In this document: one piece after another, positions 44,377 to 52,511 of the stretch | Layout: every line of letters begins with the position of its first letter | How positions within the stretch are numbered: position 1 is the first letter of the stretch | From: AP-15 sp963750195 | GTDB lineage: Bacteria; Pseudomonadota; Alphaproteobacteria; ATCC43930; CGMCC-115725 | Assembly: GCA_963750195.1 (NCBI GenBank) | Contig: CAVVPS010000012.1 | Span: forward strand, 62,001 to 126,000 | Length of the DNA: 64,000 nt | Direction: 5' to 3' | Notes under the pieces: generated by a model | Seen by the model: the letters and a program-made list of their open reading frames with translations, nothing else | What the model was told of the DNA's origin: nothing | The model's database searches: none | Program-made: the position numbers and the translations under genes

Positions 44377-44750
44377 GGATTCCTCCCTCAATTCTGACCG
44401 CGGACTCGTCTTGCGGCATCCGTCGGCCGGTCGGATCGTACGCACTCGTGCAGTCCAGCCTCTACGAATGCGCCGGATGCACCCAGTGTGACAATTTTAT
44501 AGCAAAAACTTACAAATGGAACTTCCTTTCTGATGTGGCCAGGCGGGTCGCGAGGCCCTTCGGGGCGGTAGTCGTGGAAAAATTCTACGAGGACTTCCAC
44601 TCGCCATGCCGTGGTTGACGAAGGGCGGTCAAGCAACCGTTGAGCAGATTGCTTGGACAGAGAGATAACCTGAGTCCGAGCCGAATCCGCATGTTGCGCC
44701 AATAGGCGCGTCGGCGAGGTCACCGGGCAGGTTGCAGCCTGGGGAGGGGC
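44377..44750. other. Intergenic region between the MFS carrier and chpT
   Basis: Divergent promoter region. Open frames here (for instance 44388-44723 on the minus strand) have no family-like sequence and no ribosome site. I see no defined promoter or terminator in it. Confidence 0.5.
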
Positions 44751-45389
44751 ATGGCAGCATTAACCATGACTGTCACGCTTGACCTGCGCATCCTGGCCTT
44801 GCTGACGGCGCGGCTGTGCCATGAGTTGAGCGGCCCGATCGGCGCGGTCGGCAATGGGGTCGAGCTGCTCGGCGAGGACGACCCCGATTTTGCGCGCGAC
44901 GCGGTGACCTTGGTCCAGGACAACGCGCGCCGAGCCGCCAATCGGCTGCGATTTTATCGTTTCTGTTATGGTTTCGGCGGTGACACCGGGTCCGCCGGAC
45001 CGGCGCCGGGCGAATTGGCCGCCGAGCTTTTCGCGGGGACGCCGATCACGTGCGATTACACTGAACGCGTCCGCGCGCTGCCGCTCGAATGGCAAAAGCT
45101 CGGTTGCAACTTGCTTTTGGTCGGGGCCGAGGCGCTGGTCCGCGGCGGGCTGCTCGTGCTGGACACGGCAGTCACCGGCCTGCAGCTCGAGGTGGCCGGC
45201 GAATCCGCTTCGCTCGCTCCCGAGCAAGCGGCGGCGCTATGGCTCGAAACCCCGGTCGGAGCAGTGACCTCGCGCACCGTGCAGGCCTATTTCTCGGGCC
45301 TTCTCGCGCGAGCTCAGGGTGCGCGCTTGGCTGGCGCCACGCCGGCTCCCGGTCGCTTTCGGCTCTATTCGATCGAGCCGGCCGCCTGA
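44751..45389 (+). CDS. chpT: Histidine phosphotransferase ChpT
   Basis: Relays phosphate from the hybrid kinase CckA to CtrA and CpdR. 212 residues in the ChpT form of a degenerate histidine kinase. The phospho-His is in LLTARLCHELSGPIGAVGNG, followed by VELL; the second helix of the bundle is ARDAVTLVQDNARRAANRLR with FYRFCYGFGG. A C-terminal ATPase-like domain lacking ATP motifs contains LPLEWQKLGCNLLLVGAEAL. It is encoded convergently with ctrA, 69 bases apart, an unusual linkage of two members of one relay. Confidence 0.9.
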   Translation: MAALTMTVTLDLRILALLTARLCHELSGPIGAVGNGVELLGEDDPDFARDAVTLVQDNARRAANRLRFYRFCYGFGGDTGSAGPAPGELAAELFAGTPITCDYTERVRALPLEWQKLGCNLLLVGAEALVRGGLLVLDTAVTGLQLEVAGESASLAPEQAAALWLETPVGAVTSRTVQAYFSGLLARAQGARLAGATPAPGRFRLYSIEPAA

Positions 45390-45458
45390 GTGTCTGACAG
45401 GAGATGTAACATACGCCGAAAGTCTCTCGCGGCGGGGCGTCGTTCTATTTCGGCCGGC

Positions 45459-46208
45459 CTAAACCACGGCCGTGTCGTGGCGCGTCGTGTGGTTGTCTCC
45501 CGGAATCACGGCAGTGGCGGCCCCCAGCGGCTCGGGCGCGTCGCGCAGCACGTAGCCCCGTCCCCACACCGTCTCGATATAGTGTTTTCCGCCGGTGGCC
45601 TGAGCCAGCTTTTTGCGCAACTTGCAAACGAAGACGTCGATGATCTTGAGCTCCGGCTCGTCCATCCCGCCGTAAAGGTGATTGAGAAACATCTCCTTGG
45701 TCAGGGTGGTGCCCTTGCGCAGGCTGAGCAGCTCGAGGATGCCGTATTCCTTGCCGGTCAAATGCAGCGGGCGGTTGTCGACTTCGACAACCCGGGCGTC
45801 GAGGTTGACGACCAGCTTGCCGGTGCGGATAACCGACTCGGCGTGACCCTTGGAGCGCCGGACGATGGCATGGATGCGCGCCACCAGCTCGCGGCGATCG
45901 AACGGCTTGGTCAAGAAATCGTCGGCGCCAAAGCCCAGGCCCTTGAGCTTGTGATCGAGCTCAGCCAGGCCGGAGAGGATCAGGATCGGCGTGTGCACCC
46001 GCGCCGCGCGCAACCGCCGCAGCACCTCGTACCCGTCGATGTCCGGCAGCATCAGATCGAGGAGGATGATGTCGTAGTCGTAGAGCTTGCCGATCTCCAG
46101 CCCGTCCTCACCGAGATCGGTCGTGTCGCAGATGAAATTTTCCTTCCTCAGCATCATCTTGATGCTGGCGGACGTGGCTGAATCGTCCTCGACGAGAAGC
46201 ACGCGCAT
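45459..46208 (-). CDS. ctrA: Cell-cycle master response regulator CtrA
   Basis: 249 residues from ATG 46208. The receiver domain begins MRVLLVEDDSATSASIKMML, with acidic pocket Asp8/Asp9, phospho-Asp51 (IILLDLMLPDIDGYEVLRRL) and Lys in FLTKPFDRRELVARIHAIVR. The OmpR-type winged helix contains LHLTGKEYGILELLSLRKGT, EPELKIIDVFVCKLRKKLAQ and YIETVWGRGYVLRD. A C-terminal ~25-residue tail is longer than in Caulobacter. It controls cell-cycle and motility genes. Two CtrA-box-like sites and a hairpin lie just upstream. The frame to 46235 is open but unlikely. Confidence 0.95.
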   Translation of the reverse strand: MRVLLVEDDSATSASIKMMLRKENFICDTTDLGEDGLEIGKLYDYDIILLDLMLPDIDGYEVLRRLRAARVHTPILILSGLAELDHKLKGLGFGADDFLTKPFDRRELVARIHAIVRRSKGHAESVIRTGKLVVNLDARVVEVDNRPLHLTGKEYGILELLSLRKGTTLTKEMFLNHLYGGMDEPELKIIDVFVCKLRKKLAQATGGKHYIETVWGRGYVLRDAPEPLGAATAVIPGDNHTTRHDTAVV

Positions 46209-46227
46209 AGGAGCCTCCGGGGATCTA

Positions 46228-46246
46228 GCTGACAACCTTTGTCAGC
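46228..46246. promoter_or_regulatory. Perfect inverted repeat in the ctrA 5' region
   Basis: GCTGACAA and TTGTCAGC are exact inverted copies separated by three bases, 20 bases upstream of the ctrA ATG. As RNA this would form an 8-bp hairpin just before the GGAGG site. As DNA it could be a dimer operator. No T-run, so not a terminator. Confidence 0.6.
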
Positions 46247-46256
46247 GAGGGCGTGG

Positions 46257-46291
46257 TTAACCTTGACCTAAGGTAGTTAACATAACGTTAC
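46257..46291 (-). promoter_or_regulatory. Two CtrA-box-like sites upstream of ctrA
   Basis: The CtrA consensus is TTAA-N7-TTAA. Here TTAA-N7-CTAA spans 46257-46271 and TTAA-N7-TTAC spans 46277-46291, both one base from consensus in the second half-site and six bases apart. Their position 50-80 bases before the ctrA start fits autoregulation, as known in other Alphaproteobacteria. Confidence 0.6.
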
Positions 46292-46893
46292 CCTAGAGTT
46301 GACACCATAATTATTCACCATAACGATTGTAGGGCAACGGCTGTCGCTGTCGCCCATCGAGGGATAGTTAGTCACCCGCTCGAAACCCTGCCATGCCGAG
46401 GTTTGCGCCGGTACTTTGCGGGATTGTTCCGCAGCGGCTTCCGCGCATATCCCCATCGAGATGGCGACCCCTCCAGCGGCGGACCGATGCCTCGGCAACC
46501 GCCGGCGATGTGTCAGCAAGTTCCCAAATTGTTTCTCCACCGGCAAAGTTGCCTCTCGCTCCCAGGGCATCGCCGATCGCCTTTCCCCACTTGATCTCCG
46601 ATATCAGCGCCATCGTTAACGGATGAGCGTGGGAGCGTGTGTGAACTGCTTCACACTGGGCCAAGAATTATTAACCTGGAATGTCTTCCATGTGGCATTG
46701 CGAGCAGGACGACATTGACTTGGATCAAGAGTTCGGCGGCGTGGGGGCGGCCGACAAGGTGCGGCTGATCTCGGTGATCCCGAACGCTTCGCTACATGGG
46801 CGCCGAGTTGCCGTCCGAGCGGCTGCTCTTTGTTTCCGGTCTCGGCGAGGCTAAGCTCAACGGGTCGCGAAGCTGTGGAACGGGTCCTGCCCG
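46292..46893. other. Intergenic region between ctrA and the CoA-transferase gene
   Basis: About 600 bases with AT-rich patches (46292-46330, 46600-46690) that suit promoters. A 53-codon frame at 46681-46842 (MSSMWHCEQDDIDLDQEFGG) and a 98-codon minus-strand frame at 46368-46664 exist. Neither has recognisable homology or a clear ribosome site. I make no gene call here. Confidence 0.5.
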
Positions 46894-48129
46894 ATGGGTG
46901 TGCCGGAGAAATCCTTTGAGCCCGAGGGGAGGTGTCCACTCGACGGCGTACGGGTCGTCGATCTGTCGCGGCTCGTTTCCGGCAATATGGTCAGTCTCCA
47001 GCTCGCCGATTTCGGCGCGGAGGTCATCAAGATCGAGGATCCGAAGCGCGGCGACCCGTTGCGCGCCTGGCAGACCAACGGGATCAGCGTCCACTGGAAG
47101 GTCTATTCGCGCAACAAGAAGAGCGTGGCGCTGAACCTCAGGGATGCGCGCGGCCGCGAATTGTTGGCCGATCTGATCGCCGGCGCACAGGTGCTGATCG
47201 AGAATTTTCGGCCGGGAACGCTCGAGGCGATGGGGCTCGGCCCCGACCTTCTGCATCGGCGCAACCCCGGCCTGATCATATTGCGGGTCTCCGGGTGGGG
47301 ACAGGATGGCCCCTACCGCGACCGGCCCAGTTTCGGCACCTTGGTCGAGAGCATGTCGGGCTACGCCGCGCGCACCGGCTTTGCCGATCGCGAGCCGGCC
47401 TTGCCGCCGACCGCCCTCGCCGACATGGTCGCCGGGCTCTACGGCGCGATGGCGGTGCTGGTGGCATTGCGCGACATCGAGGTCACGGGCGGCAGGGGCC
47501 AAATCATCGACCTGCCATTGCTCGATCCGCTGTTTTCGTTCATCGCCACCGAGGCGGCGATCTATCGGCTGACCGGTGAGGTACGCGAGCGTACCGGCAG
47601 CCGCTCCGAGACGACCTCGCCGCGCAACGTGTTCCGAACCAAGGACGGTCGATATATCGGCATTTCCGCGTCGATCCAGGCGATGGCCGAGCGCCTGTTC
47701 CGCGCGATCGGCCGCGAAGACATGATCACCGACCAACGCTTCCGCACCAATACCGAGCGGGTCAAGAACGCCGAGGCTTGCGAGGCGCCGATCGTCGCCT
47801 TTATCGCGGGGCGTACTCTGGCCGAGAACATGGAAGTCTTCGAACGCGCCGAAGTCACGGCGGCGCCGGTCTACGACATCGACCAGTTCATGGCCGACCC
47901 GCATGTGATCGAGCGGGGAATCCTGGTCGATCTTCCCGACGAAGATCTGGGACGTCTGCCGATGCACAACATCATTCCCCGCCTGTCTGACACCCCCGGA
48001 ATGCTGCGCCGCCCGGCCCCGTCATTGGGCCAGCACACTGCCGAGATCCTCGGCGCGCTTGGTCTCGACCGCGCTGCGCTCGACGGGCTGGCGGGTGACG
48101 GCGTGATCTTTCTCGGAGGCGCGCGGTGA
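46894..48129 (+). CDS. CaiB/BaiF (class III) CoA-transferase
   Basis: 411 residues. PLDGVRVVDLSRLVSGNMVS then LQLADFGAEVIKIEDPKRGD is the N-terminal CoA-binding region; RNKKSVALNLRDARGRELLA is a family block; the catalytic Asp is in LPPTALADMVAGLYGAMAVL. The C-terminal domain has FRTKDGRYIGISASIQAMAE. Family members move CoA between organic acids (formyl, oxalate, succinyl, citramalyl and others). Its stop overlaps the start of a CitE-like lyase (GTGA), so the two likely act in one pathway that activates and then cleaves an acyl-CoA. Confidence 0.9.
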   Translation: MGVPEKSFEPEGRCPLDGVRVVDLSRLVSGNMVSLQLADFGAEVIKIEDPKRGDPLRAWQTNGISVHWKVYSRNKKSVALNLRDARGRELLADLIAGAQVLIENFRPGTLEAMGLGPDLLHRRNPGLIILRVSGWGQDGPYRDRPSFGTLVESMSGYAARTGFADREPALPPTALADMVAGLYGAMAVLVALRDIEVTGGRGQIIDLPLLDPLFSFIATEAAIYRLTGEVRERTGSRSETTSPRNVFRTKDGRYIGISASIQAMAERLFRAIGREDMITDQRFRTNTERVKNAEACEAPIVAFIAGRTLAENMEVFERAEVTAAPVYDIDQFMADPHVIERGILVDLPDEDLGRLPMHNIIPRLSDTPGMLRRPAPSLGQHTAEILGALGLDRAALDGLAGDGVIFLGGAR

Positions 48130-49037
48130 CCGGCGCGCTGCCGGTCTGGCGCTCGCTGCTGTTCGTGCCGGTGACCGCCCGGCGCTTTGTCGACGGGGCA
48201 GCCAGGCGCGGCGCTGATGCGATCATCCTCGATCTGGAGGACAGTGTCGCGGCCTCGGAAAAGGAGCGGGCGAGGGGGCTGGTGCCGGAGGCAGCGGCGA
48301 TCGTCTCGCGCGGCGGCGCCGATGTCGTCGTGCGCATCAACCGACCGTTGCGCATGGCGGTGCGCGACATCGAGGCCGCGGTCGGTCCGGGTGTGCTGGC
48401 GCTCGCTTTGCCCAAGGCCGACAGCGCCGAGCATGTCCGCCTGCTTGCCGAGGTGGTCGACGAGGTCGAGGCCGAACACGGCATGGAGCCAGGCAAGACA
48501 CGGCTGATCGCGATGGTCGAGACCGCGGCGGCATTCTTTCATCTCGCCGAGATTGCCCGCGCCCATCCGCGGCTCTGCGCCCTCACGCTCGGCGCCGAGG
48601 ATTTCGCCACCTCGGCCGGCATCTTGCCCGAGGCCGAAGCGCTGTCGATGCCGAAGCAGATGGCGGTGTTCGCCGCCCGCGCCGCCGGTATCATGCCGTT
48701 GGGCTTTATCGGCTCCATCGCCGAGTTCCACGATCTCGACGGTTTCCGACAGACGATCCGCCGCTCGCGCCGTTTCGGCTTCATCGGCGCCTCGGTGATC
48801 CATCCGAGCCAGGTGGCGATCTTGAACGAGGAGTTCCGCCCGGGTGCCGCGGAGGTCGATCACGCACGCCGGGTGCTGGCCGCCTACGACAAGGCGCTGG
48901 CCGAAGGGGTGGGCGCGGTCACTGTCGACGGCAGGATGATCGACGTGCCGGTGGTTGAGCGGGCTCGGCTGTTGGTCGAGCGCGAAGCCGCTATCGCCGC
49001 CCGCGAGGCGCGAATGCGAAGTCTCGCAGGAGGCTGA
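48126..49037 (+). CDS. CitE-like HpcH/HpaI aldolase family CoA-ester lyase
   Basis: 303 residues from GTG 48126. WRSLLFVPVTARRFVDGAAR, GADAIILDLEDSVAASEKER with the metal-binding region, VRINRPLRMAVRDIEAAV, MVETAAAFFHLAEIARAHPR with the catalytic Glu, LTLGAEDFATSAGI, and IGASVIHPSQVAILNEEF near the end. This is the malyl-CoA / citramalyl-CoA / citrate-lyase-beta family. Coupled by GTGA to the CoA-transferase upstream, a combination known in malyl-CoA and citramalyl-CoA cleavage. The exact substrate remains open. Confidence 0.9.
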   Translation: MTGALPVWRSLLFVPVTARRFVDGAARRGADAIILDLEDSVAASEKERARGLVPEAAAIVSRGGADVVVRINRPLRMAVRDIEAAVGPGVLALALPKADSAEHVRLLAEVVDEVEAEHGMEPGKTRLIAMVETAAAFFHLAEIARAHPRLCALTLGAEDFATSAGILPEAEALSMPKQMAVFAARAAGIMPLGFIGSIAEFHDLDGFRQTIRRSRRFGFIGASVIHPSQVAILNEEFRPGAAEVDHARRVLAAYDKALAEGVGAVTVDGRMIDVPVVERARLLVEREAAIAAREARMRSLAGG

Positions 49038-49039
49038 AG

Positions 49040-49489
49040 CTGCGTAATTTCGTCTTCCTGGCCGGGGGCGCGCTGGCTGCGGCCGCCCCGGCGGTATTGG
49101 CGCTCACCATTGCCGCGGTCGCGGCCTCGGATATGATTTCCGAGCCGACAGCGGTATTGCAGGGGCTCGACAAGATCACCGCCCGCGTCTCCGAAATCGA
49201 GGCGCCGGTCGGCAAGACGGTGACTTTTGGCGGCCTGGCGATCACGGTGCGCGACTGCGAGAAAAACCCGCCCGAGGACCAACCGGAAAGCGCCGCGTTT
49301 CTGCAGATCGACGAAGTTCGACCAGGCGAGGAGAACATTCGACGCTTCAGCGGATGGATGTTTGCCCAGAGCCCGGCGCTGTCCTCGCTCGAGAACCCGG
49401 TCTACGACGTGATCTTGCTCGACTGCAAGGGAGCCAAGGGGTCTCCGCCCGAATCTTCGGGGAGTGACACCGGAAAAGAGGCGCGGTAG
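49040..49489 (+). CDS. DUF2155 family exported protein
   Basis: About 149 residues. A signal peptide (LRNFVFLAGGALAAAAPAVL) is followed by the DUF2155 domain: LQGLDKITARVSEIEAPVGK, TVTFGGLAITVRDCEKNPPE, AAFLQIDEVRPGEENIRRFS, GWMFAQSPALSSLENPVYDV and ILLDC. Two Cys probably pair in the periplasm. The conserved N-terminus needs CTG (49034 or 49040, behind AGGAGG) as start; TTG at 49097 would drop the signal peptide. The 3' 88 bases overlap aat on the other strand. Function unknown. Confidence 0.82.
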   Translation: MRNFVFLAGGALAAAAPAVLALTIAAVAASDMISEPTAVLQGLDKITARVSEIEAPVGKTVTFGGLAITVRDCEKNPPEDQPESAAFLQIDEVRPGEENIRRFSGWMFAQSPALSSLENPVYDVILLDCKGAKGSPPESSGSDTGKEAR

Positions 49490-50061
49490 GCGAGCGCCGC
49501 AGCCAGCAGCCTGTGGTAGCGGGCGCGCGAAATCTCTATTGCGCCGAACCGCGCCAGATGCGGGGTCAGGAACTGGGTGTCGAGCAATCGGTAGCCGCCG
49601 AGACGCAGCCGTGCGACCAGATGGACCAGGGCGACTTTGCTCGCGTCGGTCTCGCGACTGAACATGCTTTCGCCAAAGAAAGCCGCGCCGATCGAGACCC
49701 CGTACAGTCCACCCGCCAGAGTGCCGCCGCGCCGGCATTCGACGCTGTGCGCCGCCCCGCGCGCGAAGAGGGCTTGATACAGCCGGACGATCTCCTCGTT
49801 GATCCAGGTGTTCGGACGCTTTTCGCTCGCTTCGGCGCAGCCGCGGATGACCGCCGCGAAGGTGCTGTCGCAGCTGATCTCGAACCGACCCTGCCGCAGC
49901 AAACGGCGCAGCCGGTGCGAGACATGAAAAGCATCGAGAGGGAGGATGCCGCGATGGTGCGGATCGACCCAGAACAGCTCGGGGTCGTCGGCCGAGTCGG
50001 CCATCGGAAAGACGCCAGCGGCATAGGCGGCGAGCAGGATCTCGGGCGTCAGCCGGATCAC
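49402..50061 (-). CDS. aat: Leucyl/phenylalanyl-tRNA-protein transferase
   Basis: Adds Leu or Phe to N-terminal Lys/Arg of proteins, creating an N-degron for ClpS/ClpAP. 219 residues: LLAAYAAGVFPMADSADDPE, WVDPHHRGILPLDAFHVSHR, CAEASEKRPNTWINEEIVRL and LYGVSIGAAFFGESMFSRET, then LLDTQFLTPHLARFGA. Start ATG 50061. It lies 13 bases downstream of accC in the aroQ-accB-accC-aat run. The last ~30 residues overlap the DUF2155 gene. Confidence 0.94.
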   Translation of the reverse strand: MIRLTPEILLAAYAAGVFPMADSADDPELFWVDPHHRGILPLDAFHVSHRLRRLLRQGRFEISCDSTFAAVIRGCAEASEKRPNTWINEEIVRLYQALFARGAAHSVECRRGGTLAGGLYGVSIGAAFFGESMFSRETDASKVALVHLVARLRLGGYRLLDTQFLTPHLARFGAIEISRARYHRLLAAALAYRASFPVSLPEDSGGDPLAPLQSSKITS

Positions 50062-50074
50062 AATGCGGCTCGGT

Positions 50075-51418
50075 TCATGATGCCCGCCCGAGGAAACGCT
50101 CGAGCCAGTGGATGTCGTAGTCGCCGTTGATGAAATCGGCGGCGTCGACCAGACGCTGATGCAGCGGGATCGTCGTCTCGATGCCGCCGATCACATATTC
50201 CTCGAGCGCCCGGCGCAACCGCATCAGACATTCGTTGCGGGTCTTGCCATGGATGATCAGCTTGGAGATCAAGCTGTCGTAGTAGGGCGGCACCTCGTAC
50301 CCCTGGTAGAGCGCGCTGTCGACGCGCACGCCGAGCCCGCCCGGGGCGTGATAATCGGTCACTCGGCCGGGCGATGGACGAAAAGTCTCGGGGTTTTCGG
50401 CGTTGATGCGGCACTCGATCGCATGACCGGAGAGGCGGATTTCAGCCTGACGGTAGCCGAGCGGGGCGCCGGCGGCGATACGCAACTGCTCGCGTACGAT
50501 GTCGATGCCGCTGACCATCTCGCTGATCGGATGCTCGACCTGCAGCCGGGTATTCATCTCGATAAAGAAGAATTCGCCGTCCTGGTACAGGAATTCGAGG
50601 GTGCCGACGCTGCGGTAGCCGATGTTGCGCAACGCGGCGACGGCGAGGGCGCCGAGCCGGTCGCGCTCGCCCGGGTTGAGCGCGGGGGACGGGGTTTCCT
50701 CGAGGACCTTCTGATGGGTGCGCTGCAAAGAGCAGTCGCGTTCGCCGAGGTGAACCACCCCGCCCTGGCCATCGCCGAGAATTTGGATCTCGATGTGCCT
50801 CGGCCGCTCGAGCCAGCGTTCGAGATAGACCTCGCCCCGACCAAAAAACAACACCGCCTCGTGCTGCGCCGCCGGCAGCATCCGGAATAGTTCGGCGCGG
50901 TCGCGGGCGATTTTCATGCCGCGTCCGCCGCCGCCCGCCGCTGCTTTGATCAGCACCGGATAGCCGATCGCGTCGGCCGCGTCCGCGGCCGCGGCCGGAT
51001 CGCGCACGGCGCCCGCGGAGCCCGGCACCGTCGGGATGCCGAGTCGCGCCGCCGCCGTCTTTGCCGCCACCTTGTCGCCCATCAGCCGGATGTGTTCGGG
51101 CGCGGGGCCGATGAAGGTGAACCCGTGCTCTTCGACGGCCGCAGCGAAATCGGCATCCTCGGCGAGAAATCCGAGCCCGGGATGGATCGCGTCGGCGCCG
51201 GTGATCTCCGCGGCGGAAAGGATCGCCGCCACGTTCATATAGCTGTCGCGCGCGGCCGGCGGCCCGATGCAGACGCTCTCGTCGGCAAGCCGCACATTCA
51301 TTGCCCGCGCGTCGGCGGTCGAGTGCACGGCAACCGTCTTGATCCCCATCTCGCGGCAGGCGCGGTGGATCCTCAGCGCGATCTCGCCGCGATTGGCGAT
51401 CAGCACCTTCTCGAACAT
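50075..51418 (-). CDS. accC: Acetyl-CoA carboxylase, biotin carboxylase subunit
   Basis: ATP-dependent carboxylation of the biotin on AccB. 447 residues: MFEKVLIANRGEIALRIHRA, CREMGI; YPVLIKAAAGGGGRGMKIAR is the ATP-grasp Gly loop; VYLERWLERPRHIEIQILGD, ERDCSLQRTHQKVLEETPSP, FFIEMNTRLQVEHPISEMVS, and GHAIECRINAENPETFRPSP. All family blocks intact. It follows accB by 13 bases. Confidence 0.97.
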   Translation of the reverse strand: MFEKVLIANRGEIALRIHRACREMGIKTVAVHSTADARAMNVRLADESVCIGPPAARDSYMNVAAILSAAEITGADAIHPGLGFLAEDADFAAAVEEHGFTFIGPAPEHIRLMGDKVAAKTAAARLGIPTVPGSAGAVRDPAAAADAADAIGYPVLIKAAAGGGGRGMKIARDRAELFRMLPAAQHEAVLFFGRGEVYLERWLERPRHIEIQILGDGQGGVVHLGERDCSLQRTHQKVLEETPSPALNPGERDRLGALAVAALRNIGYRSVGTLEFLYQDGEFFFIEMNTRLQVEHPISEMVSGIDIVREQLRIAAGAPLGYRQAEIRLSGHAIECRINAENPETFRPSPGRVTDYHAPGGLGVRVDSALYQGYEVPPYYDSLISKLIIHGKTRNECLMRLRRALEEYVIGGIETTIPLHQRLVDAADFINGDYDIHWLERFLGRAS

Positions 51419-51431
51419 CGCCGGAGAATGA

Positions 51432-51890
51432 TTACTCGATCAGCATCAGCACCGCGCCATATTCGACCGGTTGCGCGTCGGCGACGATGATTTGCGCGAT
51501 TCGCCCCGCCCGGGGCGCACGAATCTCGTTCATGACCTTCATCGCTTCGATGATCAGCAACGGCTGACCGGCGGCAACGGTTTCGCCGAGCCGGACAAAT
51601 GTCGGGTCTCCGGGCTGCGGCGCCAGATAGGCGGTGCCTACCATCGGCGCGGTCACCGCACCGGGGTGACCGGCCAGGCGGCTTGCTTCTTCGCTCGGCG
51701 CGGCAATCCCGGGCGCCATGATCGAACCCGAGGAGAGCACCGCTGCGGCCGGAGCACGAGCGACACGAATGCGGCGATCGCCGACCGCATATTCGATTTC
51801 CGTCAGGCCGGTCTCGCTCAGCAGGTGTGCGAGCGCACGGACCAGGTCGGGATCGGGCGAAAGCGGCGGGCCCCGGCCGCCGAACCTCAC
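51432..51890 (-). CDS. accB: Acetyl-CoA carboxylase, biotin carboxyl carrier protein
   Basis: 152 residues from GTG 51890, which overlaps the aroQ stop. An N-terminal helix (DLVRALAHLLSETGLTEIEY) is followed by an Ala/Pro-rich linker and the biotinyl domain: VTAPMVGTAYLAPQPGDPTF, VRLGETVAAGQPLLIIEAMK with VMNEI, where the Lys of EAMKVMN is biotinylated, ending VEYGAVLMLIE. First committed step of fatty-acid synthesis with AccC. Confidence 0.95.
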   Translation of the reverse strand: MRFGGRGPPLSPDPDLVRALAHLLSETGLTEIEYAVGDRRIRVARAPAAAVLSSGSIMAPGIAAPSEEASRLAGHPGAVTAPMVGTAYLAPQPGDPTFVRLGETVAAGQPLLIIEAMKVMNEIRAPRAGRIAQIIVADAQPVEYGAVLMLIE

Positions 51891-52345
51891 CGAGCGGCCT
51901 CGCCCGGTTCGTCCTCGATCAGATCGGCGATTGCTTCCAGCGCCAATTCATATCCCTGCGCGCCCAAGCCGCAGATCACGCCGCGCGCCGCCAGGCTCAC
52001 ATAGGAATGGTGGCGGAACCGCTCGCGGCGAAAGATGTTCGACAAATGTACCTCGATCACCGGCAAACCGCTGGCCGAGAGCGCGTCGAGGACTGCGATC
52101 GAGGTGTGGGTCAGCGCGCCGGCGTTCAGAACGATGCCGTCGGCCGATTTACGCGCCTCCTGGATCCAGTCGACCAGCTGGCCTTCGTGATTGGTCTGGC
52201 GAAAATCGATTTGCAGGTCGAGCGCGGCCGCGCGCGCGAGGCAGCGCGCTTCGATATCGGCCAAGGTGTCATGGCCGTATACCGACGGCTCGCGAACCCC
52301 GAGCAGGTTCAGATTGGGGCCGTTGAGCACGAAGACGGTAGGCAC
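51887..52345 (-). CDS. aroQ: Type II 3-dehydroquinate dehydratase
   Basis: Third step of the shikimate pathway. From GTG 52345, with GGGGGAGGA just upstream, it reads VPTVFVLNGPNLNLLGVREP, whose next Tyr (SVYG) is the catalytic residue. It continues with FRQTNHEGQLVDWIQEARKS, GIVLNAGALTHTSIAVLDAL and PVIEVHLSNIFRRERFRHHS, with the catalytic His. 152 residues, the normal size. The frame to 52465 (TTG) is not conserved. Head of the aroQ-accB-accC-aat unit. Confidence 0.95.
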   Translation of the reverse strand: MPTVFVLNGPNLNLLGVREPSVYGHDTLADIEARCLARAAALDLQIDFRQTNHEGQLVDWIQEARKSADGIVLNAGALTHTSIAVLDALSASGLPVIEVHLSNIFRRERFRHHSYVSLAARGVICGLGAQGYELALEAIADLIEDEPGEAAR

Positions 52346-52471
52346 GCGTCCTCCCCCTGACGAACGGCTGGTTATAGCACGCGCGGAAAGGACAGCAACA
52401 AGGCGGGCTAAGCCCGGAATTGGGAATTGGCCTGCCGGTAGGGCGGTGCAACCGCCTGCAGACAAGAGGCT

Positions 52472-52499
52472 GCCGGGCGGGGCACCCGCCCCGCCCGGC
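52472..52499. terminator. Perfect 12-bp GC-rich hairpin after the PRC-barrel gene
   Basis: GCCGGGCGGGGC and GCCCCGCCCGGC are exact inverted copies around a 4-base loop. It begins 12 bases after the end of the minus-strand PRC-barrel gene and lies upstream of aroQ. There is no T-run on either side, so it may be a stem that blocks read-through or 3' decay rather than a classical terminator. Confidence 0.55.
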
Positions 52500-52511
52500 C
52501 GATAGCCGGTG

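Noticed and set aside
44388..44723. 111-codon minus-strand frame upstream of the MFS gene
   Set aside because: No ribosome site, no recognisable domain, and it covers the likely divergent promoter region.
46681..46842. 53-codon ORF starting MSSMWHCEQDDIDLDQEFGG
   Set aside because: No homology recognised and no ribosome site. Kept only as a note in the intergenic entry.
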